Assembly: GCA_963733935.1 (NCBI GenBank)
Contig: CAVTEQ010000019.1
Location: 1-64,000, forward strand
DNA: 64,000 nucleotides
Direction of reading: 5' to 3'
DNA from: JAHFUA01 sp963733935
GTDB lineage: Bacteria; Acidobacteriota; Terriglobia; Terriglobales; Acidobacteriaceae
The notes beneath the pieces are model-generated. The model had not been told where the DNA came from. It saw only the letters and a program-made list of their open reading frames with translations, and ran no database searches. The translations under genes were made by a program, and so were the position numbers. Positions within the stretch are counted from its first letter, which is position 1; each line of letters starts with the position of its first letter. Positions 8,540 through 15,089 of this stretch are shown one piece after another.

Positions 8540-8655
8540 GCAGCGTGCGCAGCCACTGACCCAGTTCGATTTGTTCCAGAGGCGTTTCGCGGGCGACGCC
8601 GGCGTTGTGTAGAAGCTGCGTGCGCGGCATATTCACGCACGTCGGTCTGACTCAT
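8540..8655 (-). pseudogene. Possible short-chain dehydrogenase fragment
   Basis: A minus-strand frame reads NAGVARETPLEQIELGQWLR, resembling the NNAG motif and following helix of classical SDR enzymes. Nothing before or after it supports a complete gene. Treat as a weak remnant. Confidence 0.25.
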
Positions 8656-8737
8656 GGCTCACCTCCCAGATTGGAGTCGGAGATTCCCACAGCAGGAGAT
8701 GCTGCGGCCTTTTCGATTTCCATGTAGCTTTGGCAAT

Positions 8738-9106
8738 TCATTCCGCTAGCCACACCAGCGCGATCAGCCAGTCCTCGCCACCTGTAACGCGGGTCAGATG
8801 CCCTCTGCCTTTCGTGTCCTCCGTTAACCAAACGGTGCCCCGCGTCATCCGTCGCATCTCGCCGTCGCTCACGGTGACTTCCGCTTCCCCGGCAATCGTA
8901 AACACGAACTGGCGACGCGGTGTCGGGTGGTAATCGCCGTACCAGCCTGCCTGAAGTCTGGCAAAAACGGCTGCTTTTGTCGGCGTAGCTGCTGAAACAT
9001 CCATCAGCGGCATTCCGGGGATGAACTCCAGTGGCGACAGGTCTGTTTCCACATCGTCGAAGTGAGTCTCGCCATCGGCTCCGGTGTACGAGCGCAAATA
9101 CTTCAT
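8738..9106 (-). CDS. Cupin-domain protein
   Basis: A 122-residue single-domain protein with cupin features: YGDYHPTPRRQFVFTIAGEA (first cupin motif, with one His) and AEVTVSDGEMRRMTRGTVWL followed by GRGHLTRVTGGEDWLIALVW (second motif). Metal ligands are sparse, so it may not bind a canonical metal triad. Small cupins of this kind are often annotated as uncharacterised or as redox/sugar-binding proteins. It is monocistronic, ahead of a DksA/TraR-type gene on the same strand but separated by about 130 bases on the downstream side of that gene. Confidence 0.75.
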   Translation of the reverse strand: MKYLRSYTGADGETHFDDVETDLSPLEFIPGMPLMDVSAATPTKAAVFARLQAGWYGDYHPTPRRQFVFTIAGEAEVTVSDGEMRRMTRGTVWLTEDTKGRGHLTRVTGGEDWLIALVWLAE

Positions 9107-9243
9107 CGGAGTTCCTCCAGAGATGGGTCTGCAATATCAATTTGTAACGGGTGTCTGTCAAGCCGCATCAACCGCGAGTTGCACGTGGACGCGCAGCCCG
9201 ACTTTTGCAGGGTTTATCGTTCGCGACCGGAAGGCTCCAACCC

Positions 9244-9537
9244 TCAGCCCCTCTCCCTCGCTTCCTGACACCTGACGCAGTACCGCGCCCACGGAATGGC
9301 TTCCAGCCTCTTCTGTTCTATGTCGCCGCCACATTCCACGCACTCGCCGAAACTCCCCTGTCGCATCCGCTCCAAAGCTTCGGTGAGGTTTTTCAGCATC
9401 TGCCGGGCGGTTGCCGCCTTGTGGACGAGAGCTTGTCGTTCGTACTCGCTCGCCGCCTGATCCGCCGCGTCGGCATGCTTGACCGCGCCTTCCCGCGCCT
9501 CGTGCTCCGCGGCGGCGAGCGCAGGTCTACCATGCAT
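9244..9537 (-). CDS. DksA/TraR-type C4 zinc-finger protein
   Basis: A 97-residue protein with an N-terminal helical segment (residues 1-60, Ala/Glu-rich coiled coil) and a C-terminal C4 zinc finger, GECVECGGDIEQKRLEAIPW ending YCVRCQEARERG. The C-x2-C...C-x2-C spacing is that of DksA/TraR proteins, which enter the RNA polymerase secondary channel and modulate initiation. The coiled coil lacks an obvious DxxDxA tip, so its effect on polymerase may differ from DksA. The length matches the short TraR-like class. Confidence 0.8.
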   Translation of the reverse strand: MHGRPALAAAEHEAREGAVKHADAADQAASEYERQALVHKAATARQMLKNLTEALERMRQGSFGECVECGGDIEQKRLEAIPWARYCVRCQEARERG

Positions 9538-9688
9538 TGCCTCCGCCGAGGTCAGCTATTTTATTCCCCTCGGCACTGTTCATCTGACGGCAGGTTGGGG
9601 CAGAATGCGGTCACAGATGCTGTGGCATGGTGGATTTATACGCCCCGGCTTTTATGGCGTTATTGAATCGTCTCGATGAGGTGCGAAG

Positions 9689-10240
9689 TTGGATGCGATC
9701 TTCTCCCTCCCGTACGCCGAGCACCAAACCATAGAAAACGTCTGCTGGTGCTTGCCGAAATCAGAGGGCTACGGCGTTTTCGTAGCGGTCAGCCGACAGC
9801 AAGCGGGTGTTGACTTTGCCATCCTTCGCGGAAATCGCATGCTCCGCGCTCAGGTCAAGAGTTCCCGCCACTACGAATGGACGACCTCGCCCACTCTCCG
9901 GTTCTGGTACAAGAATTTCATCACCACATACCGTCCGGGAATCACAGACGTTTTCTTCCTCTTCGGCCTCTATCCGGTCTTCGCACAAGGACGAAAGGTG
10001 AGCGACCGAGTGGCGCACTGGCGCAACTTGATTCTGGTGTTAAGCGATGCTGAGATGGGGCGAATCCTCAAGAGAACTGGCAAAGGTCGCTTCTTCCAGT
10101 TCGGGATCGATCCGGTCTCACCTCGCAGCATTCCGAGGGTCATCGGTACGCTAGGCGGCGTCCGCGATCGCGATCTCACCCCCTACATGCTCTACAATCG
10201 CGAAGAGTGGCTGCGTCAGCAGTTCAGGCGGCAATCTTGA
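9689..10240 (+). CDS. PD-(D/E)XK-like hypothetical protein
   Basis: A 183-residue protein. Residues about 30-60 contain YGVFVAVSRQQAGVDFAIL and MLRAQVKSSRHYEW, giving D-x12-QVK, the arrangement of the PD-(D/E)XK nuclease core (with Gln in the acidic position, as in DUF4365-like proteins). The remainder is not recognised. The start is TTG at 9689, chosen because an in-frame TGA sits 12 bases upstream and a GAGG(T) ribosome site precedes it by about six bases. It is a single gene followed by an intrinsic terminator. A nuclease or DNA-binding role is inferred from the motif only. Confidence 0.55.
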   Translation: MDAIFSLPYAEHQTIENVCWCLPKSEGYGVFVAVSRQQAGVDFAILRGNRMLRAQVKSSRHYEWTTSPTLRFWYKNFITTYRPGITDVFFLFGLYPVFAQGRKVSDRVAHWRNLILVLSDAEMGRILKRTGKGRFFQFGIDPVSPRSIPRVIGTLGGVRDRDLTPYMLYNREEWLRQQFRRQS

Positions 10241-10324
10241 GACTTCCGAACGGGAGGCTCCGCAGTATAATCCCGCTCACGCTATAGCGGGAACCTTGAT
10301 CGGATCGCGAGGGCAGAAACTGGA

Positions 10325-10351
10325 AGGGCAGCTTCAAGCCGCCCTTTTATC
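10325..10351 (+). terminator. Intrinsic terminator after the PD-(D/E)XK-like gene
   Basis: AAGGGC-A-GC, loop TTCAA, GC-C-GCCCTT form a stem with one mismatch followed by TTT. It lies about 85 bases after the stop codon. A second small dyad (TCCCGC/GCGGGA) lies between. Confidence 0.6.
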
Positions 10352-10357
10352 GACCTC

Positions 10358-10743
10358 TAGCAGCCCGGTCTAAAGTCGCTTTAATCACTTTGCGCGGAGA
10401 CAGTTTCCGGTTAAGTTGCAGGCATGGCGATGGGAACGCGCAGGCGGCGTCAGCGGCAAGAGGAGCTTTGGTATCGCGGGGATCTGGCGGAAGCTCCAGG
10501 CCATCCTTTCTACCGGCGGCTGAACGAAGTGCTGGATCAGGCAGGTTTCGACGAGTTCTGCGAAACGCGCTGCCGCAAGTTCTATCACGAGAAACTGGGC
10601 CGCCCGTCGCTGGCTCCGGGAGGCACTTCCGAGACCGGCTCGGCCTTCTCCGGCGGTCAACTCCCGCCGGATGCGGCATCGCCGCCGGTGCGTAAACGAG
10701 CAGAGGTTGGCCAATTAAGGCCCGGTTTAGACACGGACTGCTA
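10358..10743 (+). mobile_element. Internally deleted IS with terminal inverted repeats (MITE-like)
   Basis: The left end begins TAGCAGCCCGGTCTAAA and the reverse complement of the right end begins TAGCAGTCCGTGTCTAAA, differing by one substitution and one gap over 18 bases. Inside, an ATG at 10424 opens the N-terminus of an IS1182-like transposase (EELWYRGDLAEAPGHPFYRR, then CRKFYHEKLGRPSLAPG), which is cut after about 66 codons and joined to unrelated coding. Only 386 bases remain, so it cannot encode transposase but keeps both ends. It interrupts the gene at 10744-10967. No target duplication is clear. Confidence 0.7.
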
Positions 10744-10967
10744 GCGTCGAAACTGAATTTTGTGCCCTCGTGCAGGAAGCGTGACCACTCGCCATCCACG
10801 AACCACAAGTGGTCGGTGGCCGGTTCCCCGGTGTCCGCAAAGCGGACATCCTTCAGCAAAAGGGTGCGCTGCGGGTATCCGTGCCAATCGGGCTTGCTGC
10901 CAAATTTTTCCACGACGGCGGTGAACCGCATACGTTGACCCTTCACAGCTTTGAGAGTGCTCCTCAT
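10744..10967 (-). pseudogene. Phage/plasmid-type hypothetical gene truncated by the IS
   Basis: The minus-strand frame starting at ATG 10967 reads MRSTLKAVKGQRMRFTAVVE, TLLLKDVRFADTGEPATDHL and FLHEGTKFSFDA before meeting the end of the inserted element. This resembles small element-borne proteins with a beta-rich core that regulate or bind nucleic acid (RFTA.VE.FG...LKNV...DHLW). Its 3' part is missing. An overlapping short basic frame (MTKPKKQTMAGRKRKSAKG, start 11031, strong AAGGGAGA ribosome site) begins just upstream and could be a separate tiny gene or the true N-terminus joined by a frameshift. Confidence 0.5.
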
Positions 10968-11051
10968 AAGTCGCCCCTTTTGCCGACTTCCTCTTCCTAC
11001 CCGCCATCGTTTGCTTTTTTGGTTTGGTCATAATCTTCTCCCTTTTGAAAA

Positions 11052-11189
11052 CTAGGGGCCGCCCGACAGGTGGGCGCACAACAGGTCATAGTGCTCGGCG
11101 CAGAGCCACAGTCCCTTTTCATAAAAACGGGCCAGTTTTTCGCAGGGTTTCATACAGCCAGAATCAAATTCGCAGATACGTTCAATCAT
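11052..11189 (-). CDS. Small Cys/His protein with EHYD motif (copy A)
   Basis: A 45-residue protein, MIERICEFDSGCMKPCEKLA then LWLCAEHYDLLCAHL. Four to five Cys and one His could bind zinc. The WxCxEHYD core is shared with the 58-residue protein encoded at 12661-12837, so the two are probably paralogues within the element. The start ATG at 11189 lies 5 bases before the upstream gene's stop on the same strand, indicating translational coupling. Function unknown. Confidence 0.55.
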   Translation of the reverse strand: MIERICEFDSGCMKPCEKLARFYEKGLWLCAEHYDLLCAHLSGGP

Positions 11190-11193
11190 GCGC

Positions 11194-12189
11194 TCACCGG
11201 GAACAGTGTTCGCAGGGCTTGCCCGCAGTCTGCGGTACCTCGTTATAGTGGAGTCCGCAGTCATAGTAGTACATTCCCTGCTCCTTCCCCTGCTCATCAA
11301 GGTACGACGGTTCTTCCACCTTCTGCTTCGCTTCCCACGCCTTGAATTGATCCCAGAAACAGCCCTTCGAGAAGCTCTTCATATTCGTAGCCAGAGATTT
11401 CGGGTTGGCTGTGCGGGCAGACCAGAACTTGGATTCTTTCAGGAAGCGCAGCAGGCTGTTCCTGAACCAATCGGGGAACTCGGGTGCGTCGGGGGTGTCT
11501 ATCAGGTCGTACAGCAGCGAGCACTGTAGCACGAGCTTGTCCGTTTCCTTTACGGACAGGGCTTCACACCAGATCTGGGATACCATAAGGGACCAATCCT
11601 GTAAGTGGTCGGGCAGGGCTTCAAACTCTTCCTCAGACTTATCGGGAACCCTACCCTTACGCTCATCAGGTGTTGGTTTCGCTTCTTCCTGATGAGATGG
11701 CGTACTAGCTAGCTTAGCTTCGGTATCTACTTCTTCTTTGGTATCTACAGAAGGAGTAGCTACAGAGGGAGTCCGTTTTACGGGCGTCCGTAAACTGGGC
11801 TCGGGCTCAAAGCCCGTTTTTTGGGCTCGGGGCGCAGACCCGTTTTTTGGGCTCGGGGTAAAGCGAGTGTCGGCGGTTTTAGTGGCCTTATCCTTGTCGA
11901 ACCCGTGCATCTGATAGCGAACTACAAGCTGTCCCAGTTCGTTTCTGTGGCATAGGCGCTCAAATCCACCGTGTCGGGCTATCAGGCTGCGGGCCTTGTG
12001 TACCGTCTTGGGGTTTAGGTTCAAGTCCTTGCACATCAGACCCTCGGGCAGATCGAAGATGCCATTGACATCGGACTTCCACCACATAAAGTCCCAGATC
12101 GCAGCGGCAGTGGGGCTTTCCCTAAACAGGGCAAGCCACTTGTCCCGCCATGCAAACGGGAACTGCTTAAAGCCGATTTTTGGTTTCAT
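11194..12189 (-). CDS. Element-borne winged-helix hypothetical protein
   Basis: A 331-residue protein. The N-terminal 100 residues (FPFAWRDKWLALFRESPTAA, then GLMCKDLNLNPKTVHKARSL) look like a winged helix of the phage replication-initiator type. A charged Pro/Ser/Thr-rich linker (about 105-185) leads to a helical domain (SLMVSQIWCEALSVKE, FPDWFRNSLLRFLKESKFW). The C-terminus carries CGLHYNEVP and CEHC, a possible zinc pair. A role in replication or its control of the element is inference from the architecture and position at the end of the module. It is followed with near overlap by the 45-residue Cys protein. Confidence 0.55.
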   Translation of the reverse strand: MKPKIGFKQFPFAWRDKWLALFRESPTAAAIWDFMWWKSDVNGIFDLPEGLMCKDLNLNPKTVHKARSLIARHGGFERLCHRNELGQLVVRYQMHGFDKDKATKTADTRFTPSPKNGSAPRAQKTGFEPEPSLRTPVKRTPSVATPSVDTKEEVDTEAKLASTPSHQEEAKPTPDERKGRVPDKSEEEFEALPDHLQDWSLMVSQIWCEALSVKETDKLVLQCSLLYDLIDTPDAPEFPDWFRNSLLRFLKESKFWSARTANPKSLATNMKSFSKGCFWDQFKAWEAKQKVEEPSYLDEQGKEQGMYYYDCGLHYNEVPQTAGKPCEHCSR

Positions 12190-12259
12190 TGTCTAATCTC
12201 ATTTTCTGCCAATGCACTCTTCGGATGGTGAGTCCGCTAATCTTCGGTGAAAGTGCAGC

Positions 12260-12285
12260 GGGGGGCGGAGATTAGTACGCCCCCC
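12260..12285 (-). other. Leader hairpin before the winged-helix gene
   Basis: GGGGGGCG and CGCCCCCC form a perfect 8-bp stem with a 10-base loop, about 70 bases upstream of the start at 12189. Part of the series of hairpins in spacers of this module; there is no U tract. Confidence 0.5.
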
Positions 12286-12372
12286 TTGGAATCGTTGGCA
12301 CGACCCCCACCAGTAAATGGATTCGATAGTCATCAAACCCATCGGCGGTTGACTAGACCGCCTTCCACAGTA

Positions 12373-12391
12373 ACGGGACACCTTGTCCCGT
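12373..12391 (-). other. Inverted repeat in leader region
   Basis: ACGGGACA-CCT-TGTCCCGT, perfect 8-bp arms with a 3-base spacer, between the HTH gene stop (12417) and the winged-helix gene. Could be an operator or an RNA hairpin. Confidence 0.5.
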
Positions 12392-12416
12392 GTGCGCATA
12401 ATATCTAATACTGCAC

Positions 12417-12638
12417 CTACGTCAATGATGTGGATTTGCGGCTCGGGAATCCCCGCCGCCTGCGCGGCAGCCCGGCCTCGCGGCGGATGTTGATCACGGT
12501 CGCCGTGCTGACGTGGAAAACCCCGGCTATGTCGCGGTAGAACATCTCGGGATGCCCGGCGATGTAGTCCGCGATCAGCCGATGCCGCTGTGCGATCTCG
12601 GCGTGGTACGATCCTCTCTTGTTGCGTTTACGTTTCAT
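12417..12638 (-). CDS. Small homeodomain-like HTH protein
   Basis: A 73-residue basic protein, MKRKRNKRGSYHAEIAQRHR then ADYIAGHPEMFYRDIAGVFH and VSTATVINIRREAGLPRRRR. The middle is a helix-turn-helix of the resolvase/Trp-repressor-like class (DIAGVFHVSTATVINIRR). I place the start at ATG 12638, preceded by an AGAGGG ribosome site, and not at upstream ATGs. It lies 22 bases after the 58-residue gene and is probably cotranscribed with the module. A regulator of the element is the likely role. Confidence 0.6.
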   Translation of the reverse strand: MKRKRNKRGSYHAEIAQRHRLIADYIAGHPEMFYRDIAGVFHVSTATVINIRREAGLPRRRRGFPSRKSTSLT

Positions 12639-12660
12639 GGTTTGCCCTCTCATATGATTG

Positions 12661-12837
12661 TTACTGCCACCGTCCATTCAGTTTCATATTCCTGAAATCG
12701 TCCATCAATTCGTCGTAATGCTCGGAGCAGTACCAGGACGGTGGCTCAAACCAAGTCCATCTGGCGATCTTGCCGCAGCGATACAGCAAGCCTTCCTCGC
12801 CGATGGCCCGCTCGCAGTAGTAAGTGTGTTCGTTCAT
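12661..12837 (-). CDS. Small Cys/His protein with EHYD motif (copy B)
   Basis: A 58-residue minus-strand gene starting ATG 12837: MNEHTYYCERAIGEEGLLYR, then CGKIARWTWFEPPSWYCSEH and YDELMDDFRN. The Cys at 8, 21 and 37 with His40 could form a zinc site. The WYCSEHYDEL segment matches LWLCAEHYDLL of the 45-residue protein at 11052-11189. It is preceded by a spacer containing the hairpin at 12861-12883. Function unknown; small zinc proteins of this kind are frequent on phages and integrative elements. Confidence 0.55.
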   Translation of the reverse strand: MNEHTYYCERAIGEEGLLYRCGKIARWTWFEPPSWYCSEHYDELMDDFRNMKLNGRWQ

Positions 12838-12860
12838 AGATTGTTCTTTCGATGTTATTC

Positions 12861-12883
12861 GGGGGCCAATTTGGTTGACCCCC
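12861..12883 (-). ncRNA. Intergenic hairpin H1
   Basis: On the minus strand GGGGGTCAA pairs with TTGGCCCCC (one G-U) around loop CCAAA. It is preceded by GTA and followed by GAATAAC, then the ribosome site region of the 58-residue gene. Shares flanks with H2 and H3. Confidence 0.55.
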
Positions 12884-12898
12884 TACGTTGATGGTTGG

Positions 12899-13165
12899 TT
12901 ACAGGTTGCATACGCAGGACTCGTCGGCGCAAACTTCGGGGCTACCGTTCACGTAATGCGTGTGGGGTTCGATGGGCGGGGGGTACAGACTGCGAAACTC
13001 CACGTGCCAAAGGCTGAGGTTCTCACGCACAGTCCGCACCAGATTTCCTACCTGTGCGTTGGCGTTGTCGTCGTCGCTTCCCTCCGCCACGAGCCGGGCG
13101 AAGCGAGCCAGTTCATTGATGTTGTCAATGATTTTGTTAAGCTGTCGTTTGTTAATGTTGCTCAT
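12899..13165 (-). CDS. Element-borne hypothetical protein
   Basis: An 88-residue protein, largely helical in its first 50 residues (MSNINKRQLNKIIDNINELA, then QVGNLVRTVRENLSLWHVEF), with a Cys-containing tail (VCADESCVCNL). The start is well supported by AAGGAG seven bases upstream. No family recognised. It lies in the middle of a uniform minus-strand series, each gene separated by a spacer with a hairpin. Confidence 0.5.
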   Translation of the reverse strand: MSNINKRQLNKIIDNINELARFARLVAEGSDDDNANAQVGNLVRTVRENLSLWHVEFRSLYPPPIEPHTHYVNGSPEVCADESCVCNL

Positions 13166-13190
13166 TGTGTTTTCTCCTTTGTAGTTACTC

Positions 13191-13210
13191 GGGGCTGGTT
13201 TTCCAGCCCC
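13191..13210 (-). ncRNA. Intergenic hairpin H2
   Basis: GGGGCTGG-AAAA-CCAGCCCC on the minus strand: perfect 8-bp stem with a tetraloop, 20 bases in total, preceded by CAGTA and followed by GAGTAACTACAAAGGAG, which is the ribosome site of the 88-residue gene. Confidence 0.65.
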
Positions 13211-13216
13211 TACTGG

Positions 13217-13553
13217 TTAGGTGGTGAGGTCGCTGATGAAGTCCTTATAGGCCTTCAACGACTCGTTGCTCCATCCCTGCTCGCACACCCAAGGGTCGTC
13301 GGTGAAGGATTGATAATTCCATCCATCCAACAGCCGCCTCGACGCCTGCGTTAAAGGCCTTGAATTCAGCCTCGGTCTTGAGCGAGTAGGTGACCGTCTG
13401 CTCTTCCGCTTCTTCTACGGTCGGCTTGCTGCCCCAGACAATCTTGACGACGTACTTTTTCGTTTGTTTACGGTTAAGCCTGCGCTCCGCTTCCAGAAGT
13501 TCTTGCGTCCTGGGAGTGGGGAGCATGCGGGCAAGTGCAGTAATCTTTGCCAT
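13217..13553 (-). CDS. Element-borne hypothetical protein (frameshift near its end)
   Basis: Starting at ATG 13553 behind AAGGAG, the protein reads MAKITALARMLPTPRTQELL, RKQTKKYVVKIVWGSKP and EEQTVTYSLKTEAEFKAFNA. In this frame the tail loses coherence after GVEAA, but a one-base shift near 13335 continues LDGWNYQSFTDDPWVCEQGW and SLKAYKDFISDLTT, stopping at 13217. The repaired protein of about 110 residues resembles small phage-type proteins with an EAE..AF..GV..A..W ending. Function unknown. The frameshift is probably a sequencing indel. Confidence 0.5.
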
Positions 13554-13578
13554 TGTTACTCTCCTTTGTGGGTTAGTC

Positions 13579-13598
13579 GGGCGAGCTTTCACCCGCCC
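13579..13598 (-). ncRNA. Intergenic hairpin H3
   Basis: GGGCGGGT-GAAA-GCTCGCCC on the minus strand: an 8-bp stem (two G-U pairs) with a GAAA tetraloop, 20 bases in total, preceded by CCGTA and followed by GACTAACCCACAAAGGAG. Confidence 0.65.
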
Positions 13599-13610
13599 TA
13601 CGGTTGGTGG

Positions 13611-13832
13611 TTATGCCTTCACAGGAACGAACTTGCCGTGGCTATAGGCATAGCGGTAAGACTTGTCGAGGGCGCAATCCCATACGCTGAGAACCGTGCT
13701 CTCTTTGGCGTGCTGATACTCGATTTGAATCTTCGAGAACGTCTTCGCCGCCTGGTGGCGGTTGGAGGCGTAGATGTTTCCCAAGTTGTAGTCGGGGTTA
13801 TCCAACTCTCCGTACCAATCTTTTATCTGCAT
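13611..13832 (-). CDS. Element-borne hypothetical protein
   Basis: A 73-residue protein, MQIKDWYGELDNPDYNLGNI then ASNRHQAAKTFSKIQIEYQH and SVWDCALDKSYRYAYSHGKF. Its aromatic content and lack of membrane segments suggest a small soluble fold. No family recognised. It lies between two hairpin-bearing spacers in the minus-strand module. The ribosome site is weak (AAAGAATAACACA before ATG). Confidence 0.45.
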   Translation of the reverse strand: MQIKDWYGELDNPDYNLGNIYASNRHQAAKTFSKIQIEYQHAKESTVLSVWDCALDKSYRYAYSHGKFVPVKA

Positions 13833-13866
13833 TGTGTTATTCTTTTTTTGGTTTTTCGGATGCCCT

Positions 13867-13886
13867 GCACGCCCCTCCGAGCGTGC
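13867..13886 (-). ncRNA. Intergenic hairpin H4
   Basis: GCACGCTC-GGAG-GGGCGTGC on the minus strand: an 8-bp stem (one T-G pair) with a four-base loop, 20 bases in total, 7 bases after the stop codon of the 275-codon gene. Confidence 0.6.
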
Positions 13887-13893
13887 ATTTGTG

Positions 13894-14718
13894 TTAGGTG
13901 TTCATGATGATGGTGAGCTTTCCCCGAGCGAAGTCGATGTCCCGAATGAGACCTTCCAACTTCTGCCTCAGGACGAGCACGCTTTCGCCCGCTTCCTTCT
14001 TCAAGAAAGCAACCACGCTCTGGTGATTGACCATCACCACGGGCACGGGGTCATCAATGTTGATTACCTGCACCTGTGCATTAGCGGGATTGCCAGGCAC
14101 CAGGGGCTTGGGCTTCCTCTTGCCTTTGGCGGTGTCAGCCTGAAAGTGACTTTCACCCTTCGGCTTGGAGCCCCCGCCCTTGTTGGGGTTGCGCTGCTTC
14201 TCTTCATCAAGCTTCTGGCGAGCGATCAATTGATCCTCATCCAGCTTTTCGATGTCGATTTTCGCAAACGCCTTCATCGCCTGATTGAAGGCCTGAATCG
14301 TGATTCCGAACTTATCGGTCACGAACTCCGACAAGAGCCAGTCACGCCCAAGAACGTGAAGCGGTTCCTTGCTCCCCGGATTTTTTACGCTGGGGAACTC
14401 TGAACGAAACTCCATCATTACCTTGGCATTTTCGGAAAAGTAATCGGTGAAAGATTTCTTCTTCTTAATCCACTTGGCATCGAGGGCGTCGATTTTAGTG
14501 TTGAGGTCTTCGACTTGAGCGATTAAAGCGTGACTCTTCTGCGTGTACGTCGCTTCATCCGCTGCGAACGTCTTGTACCTGCCACCGATGTCAGCAACTT
14601 TCGTCGCCAACTGTTCAAGCGGTTCATTAGCAGTGACCTGGGGGCCACTCACCTGTTTGTCTTGCGGTTCCGCTACACCCTGAACTCCAGAGTTCAGGGT
14701 CGCTGCTGAAGTAGCCAT
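13894..14718 (-). CDS. Coiled-coil element-borne protein
   Basis: A 274-residue protein from ATG 14718 (MATSAATLNSGVQGVAEPQD), chosen over an earlier ATG because GGGAGAAG lies just upstream. Residues about 35-100 are a coiled coil (LATKVADIGGRYKTFAADEA, LIAQVEDLNTKIDALDAKW). A middle helical part has LLSEFVTDKFGITIQAFNQA. A basic linker rich in Lys/Gly/Pro follows (EEKQRNPNKGGGSKPKGE). The C-terminus is again helical (SVLVLRQKLEGLIRDIDFAR). No family recognised; it could be a structural or DNA-handling protein of the element. A 10-bp-stem hairpin lies within its first codons (14677-14700). Confidence 0.5.
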   Translation of the reverse strand: MATSAATLNSGVQGVAEPQDKQVSGPQVTANEPLEQLATKVADIGGRYKTFAADEATYTQKSHALIAQVEDLNTKIDALDAKWIKKKKSFTDYFSENAKVMMEFRSEFPSVKNPGSKEPLHVLGRDWLLSEFVTDKFGITIQAFNQAMKAFAKIDIEKLDEDQLIARQKLDEEKQRNPNKGGGSKPKGESHFQADTAKGKRKPKPLVPGNPANAQVQVINIDDPVPVVMVNHQSVVAFLKKEAGESVLVLRQKLEGLIRDIDFARGKLTIIMNT

Positions 14719-15023
14719 AAGGCTTCTTCTCCCACGCCATAGGTTGGGAAACTTATGGCGTAAGCCCCGAGGGGCTTGCAAGGCATCCGTTTCATTTGTC
14801 AAATAGCTAAATCTGCCCGCCTGGGCGGGCTCTCTTACCTAATACTGAGAAAGTCGAAACTTTATCGTTAGTTATATCTCTTGCAGTTTCATGGGCTTAG
14901 GGACACTAAATTGGGTGTCCTAAGTTGCGGCCCCTGGGCCGTAGCGGGGCCGTGAGGGTGAAAGCGCGCTTTCAGGGTGAGGGCCGTCTCCGCGGAAACC
15001 GCGAGAGTCAAATAATTTGACTC
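14677..15023. repeat. Run of nine short inverted repeats
   Basis: Back-to-back dyads with different arms: ACCCTGAACT/AGTTCAGGGT 14677-14700; ACGCCATA/TATGGCGT 14734-14761; AAGCCCC/GGGGCTT 14762-14777; GCCCGC/GCGGGC 14815-14830; CTTA(G)GGACAC/GTGTCCTAAG 14896-14924; CGGCCCC/GGGGCCG 14928-14952; GAAAGCGCGCTTTC 14960-14973; CGCGG-AAA-CCGCG 14991-15003; GAGTCAAAT-A-ATTTGACTC 15005-15023. They cover the start and leader of the minus-strand module. A control region, origin or transfer site is possible. Confidence 0.6.
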
Positions 15024-15089
15024 AGTCAAAATATGGGCGGGCAAGAAAACAGACTTCGGAATTCCTCCTATAGAGGCTGTTATGGGATT

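Noticed and set aside
12199..12399. A 66-codon minus-strand frame
   Set aside because: It covers the two leader inverted repeats, has no good ribosome site and no family features.
14677..15023. Retron or group II intron RNA
   Set aside because: No reverse transcriptase is encoded nearby, and the hairpins do not match a known retron RNA plan.
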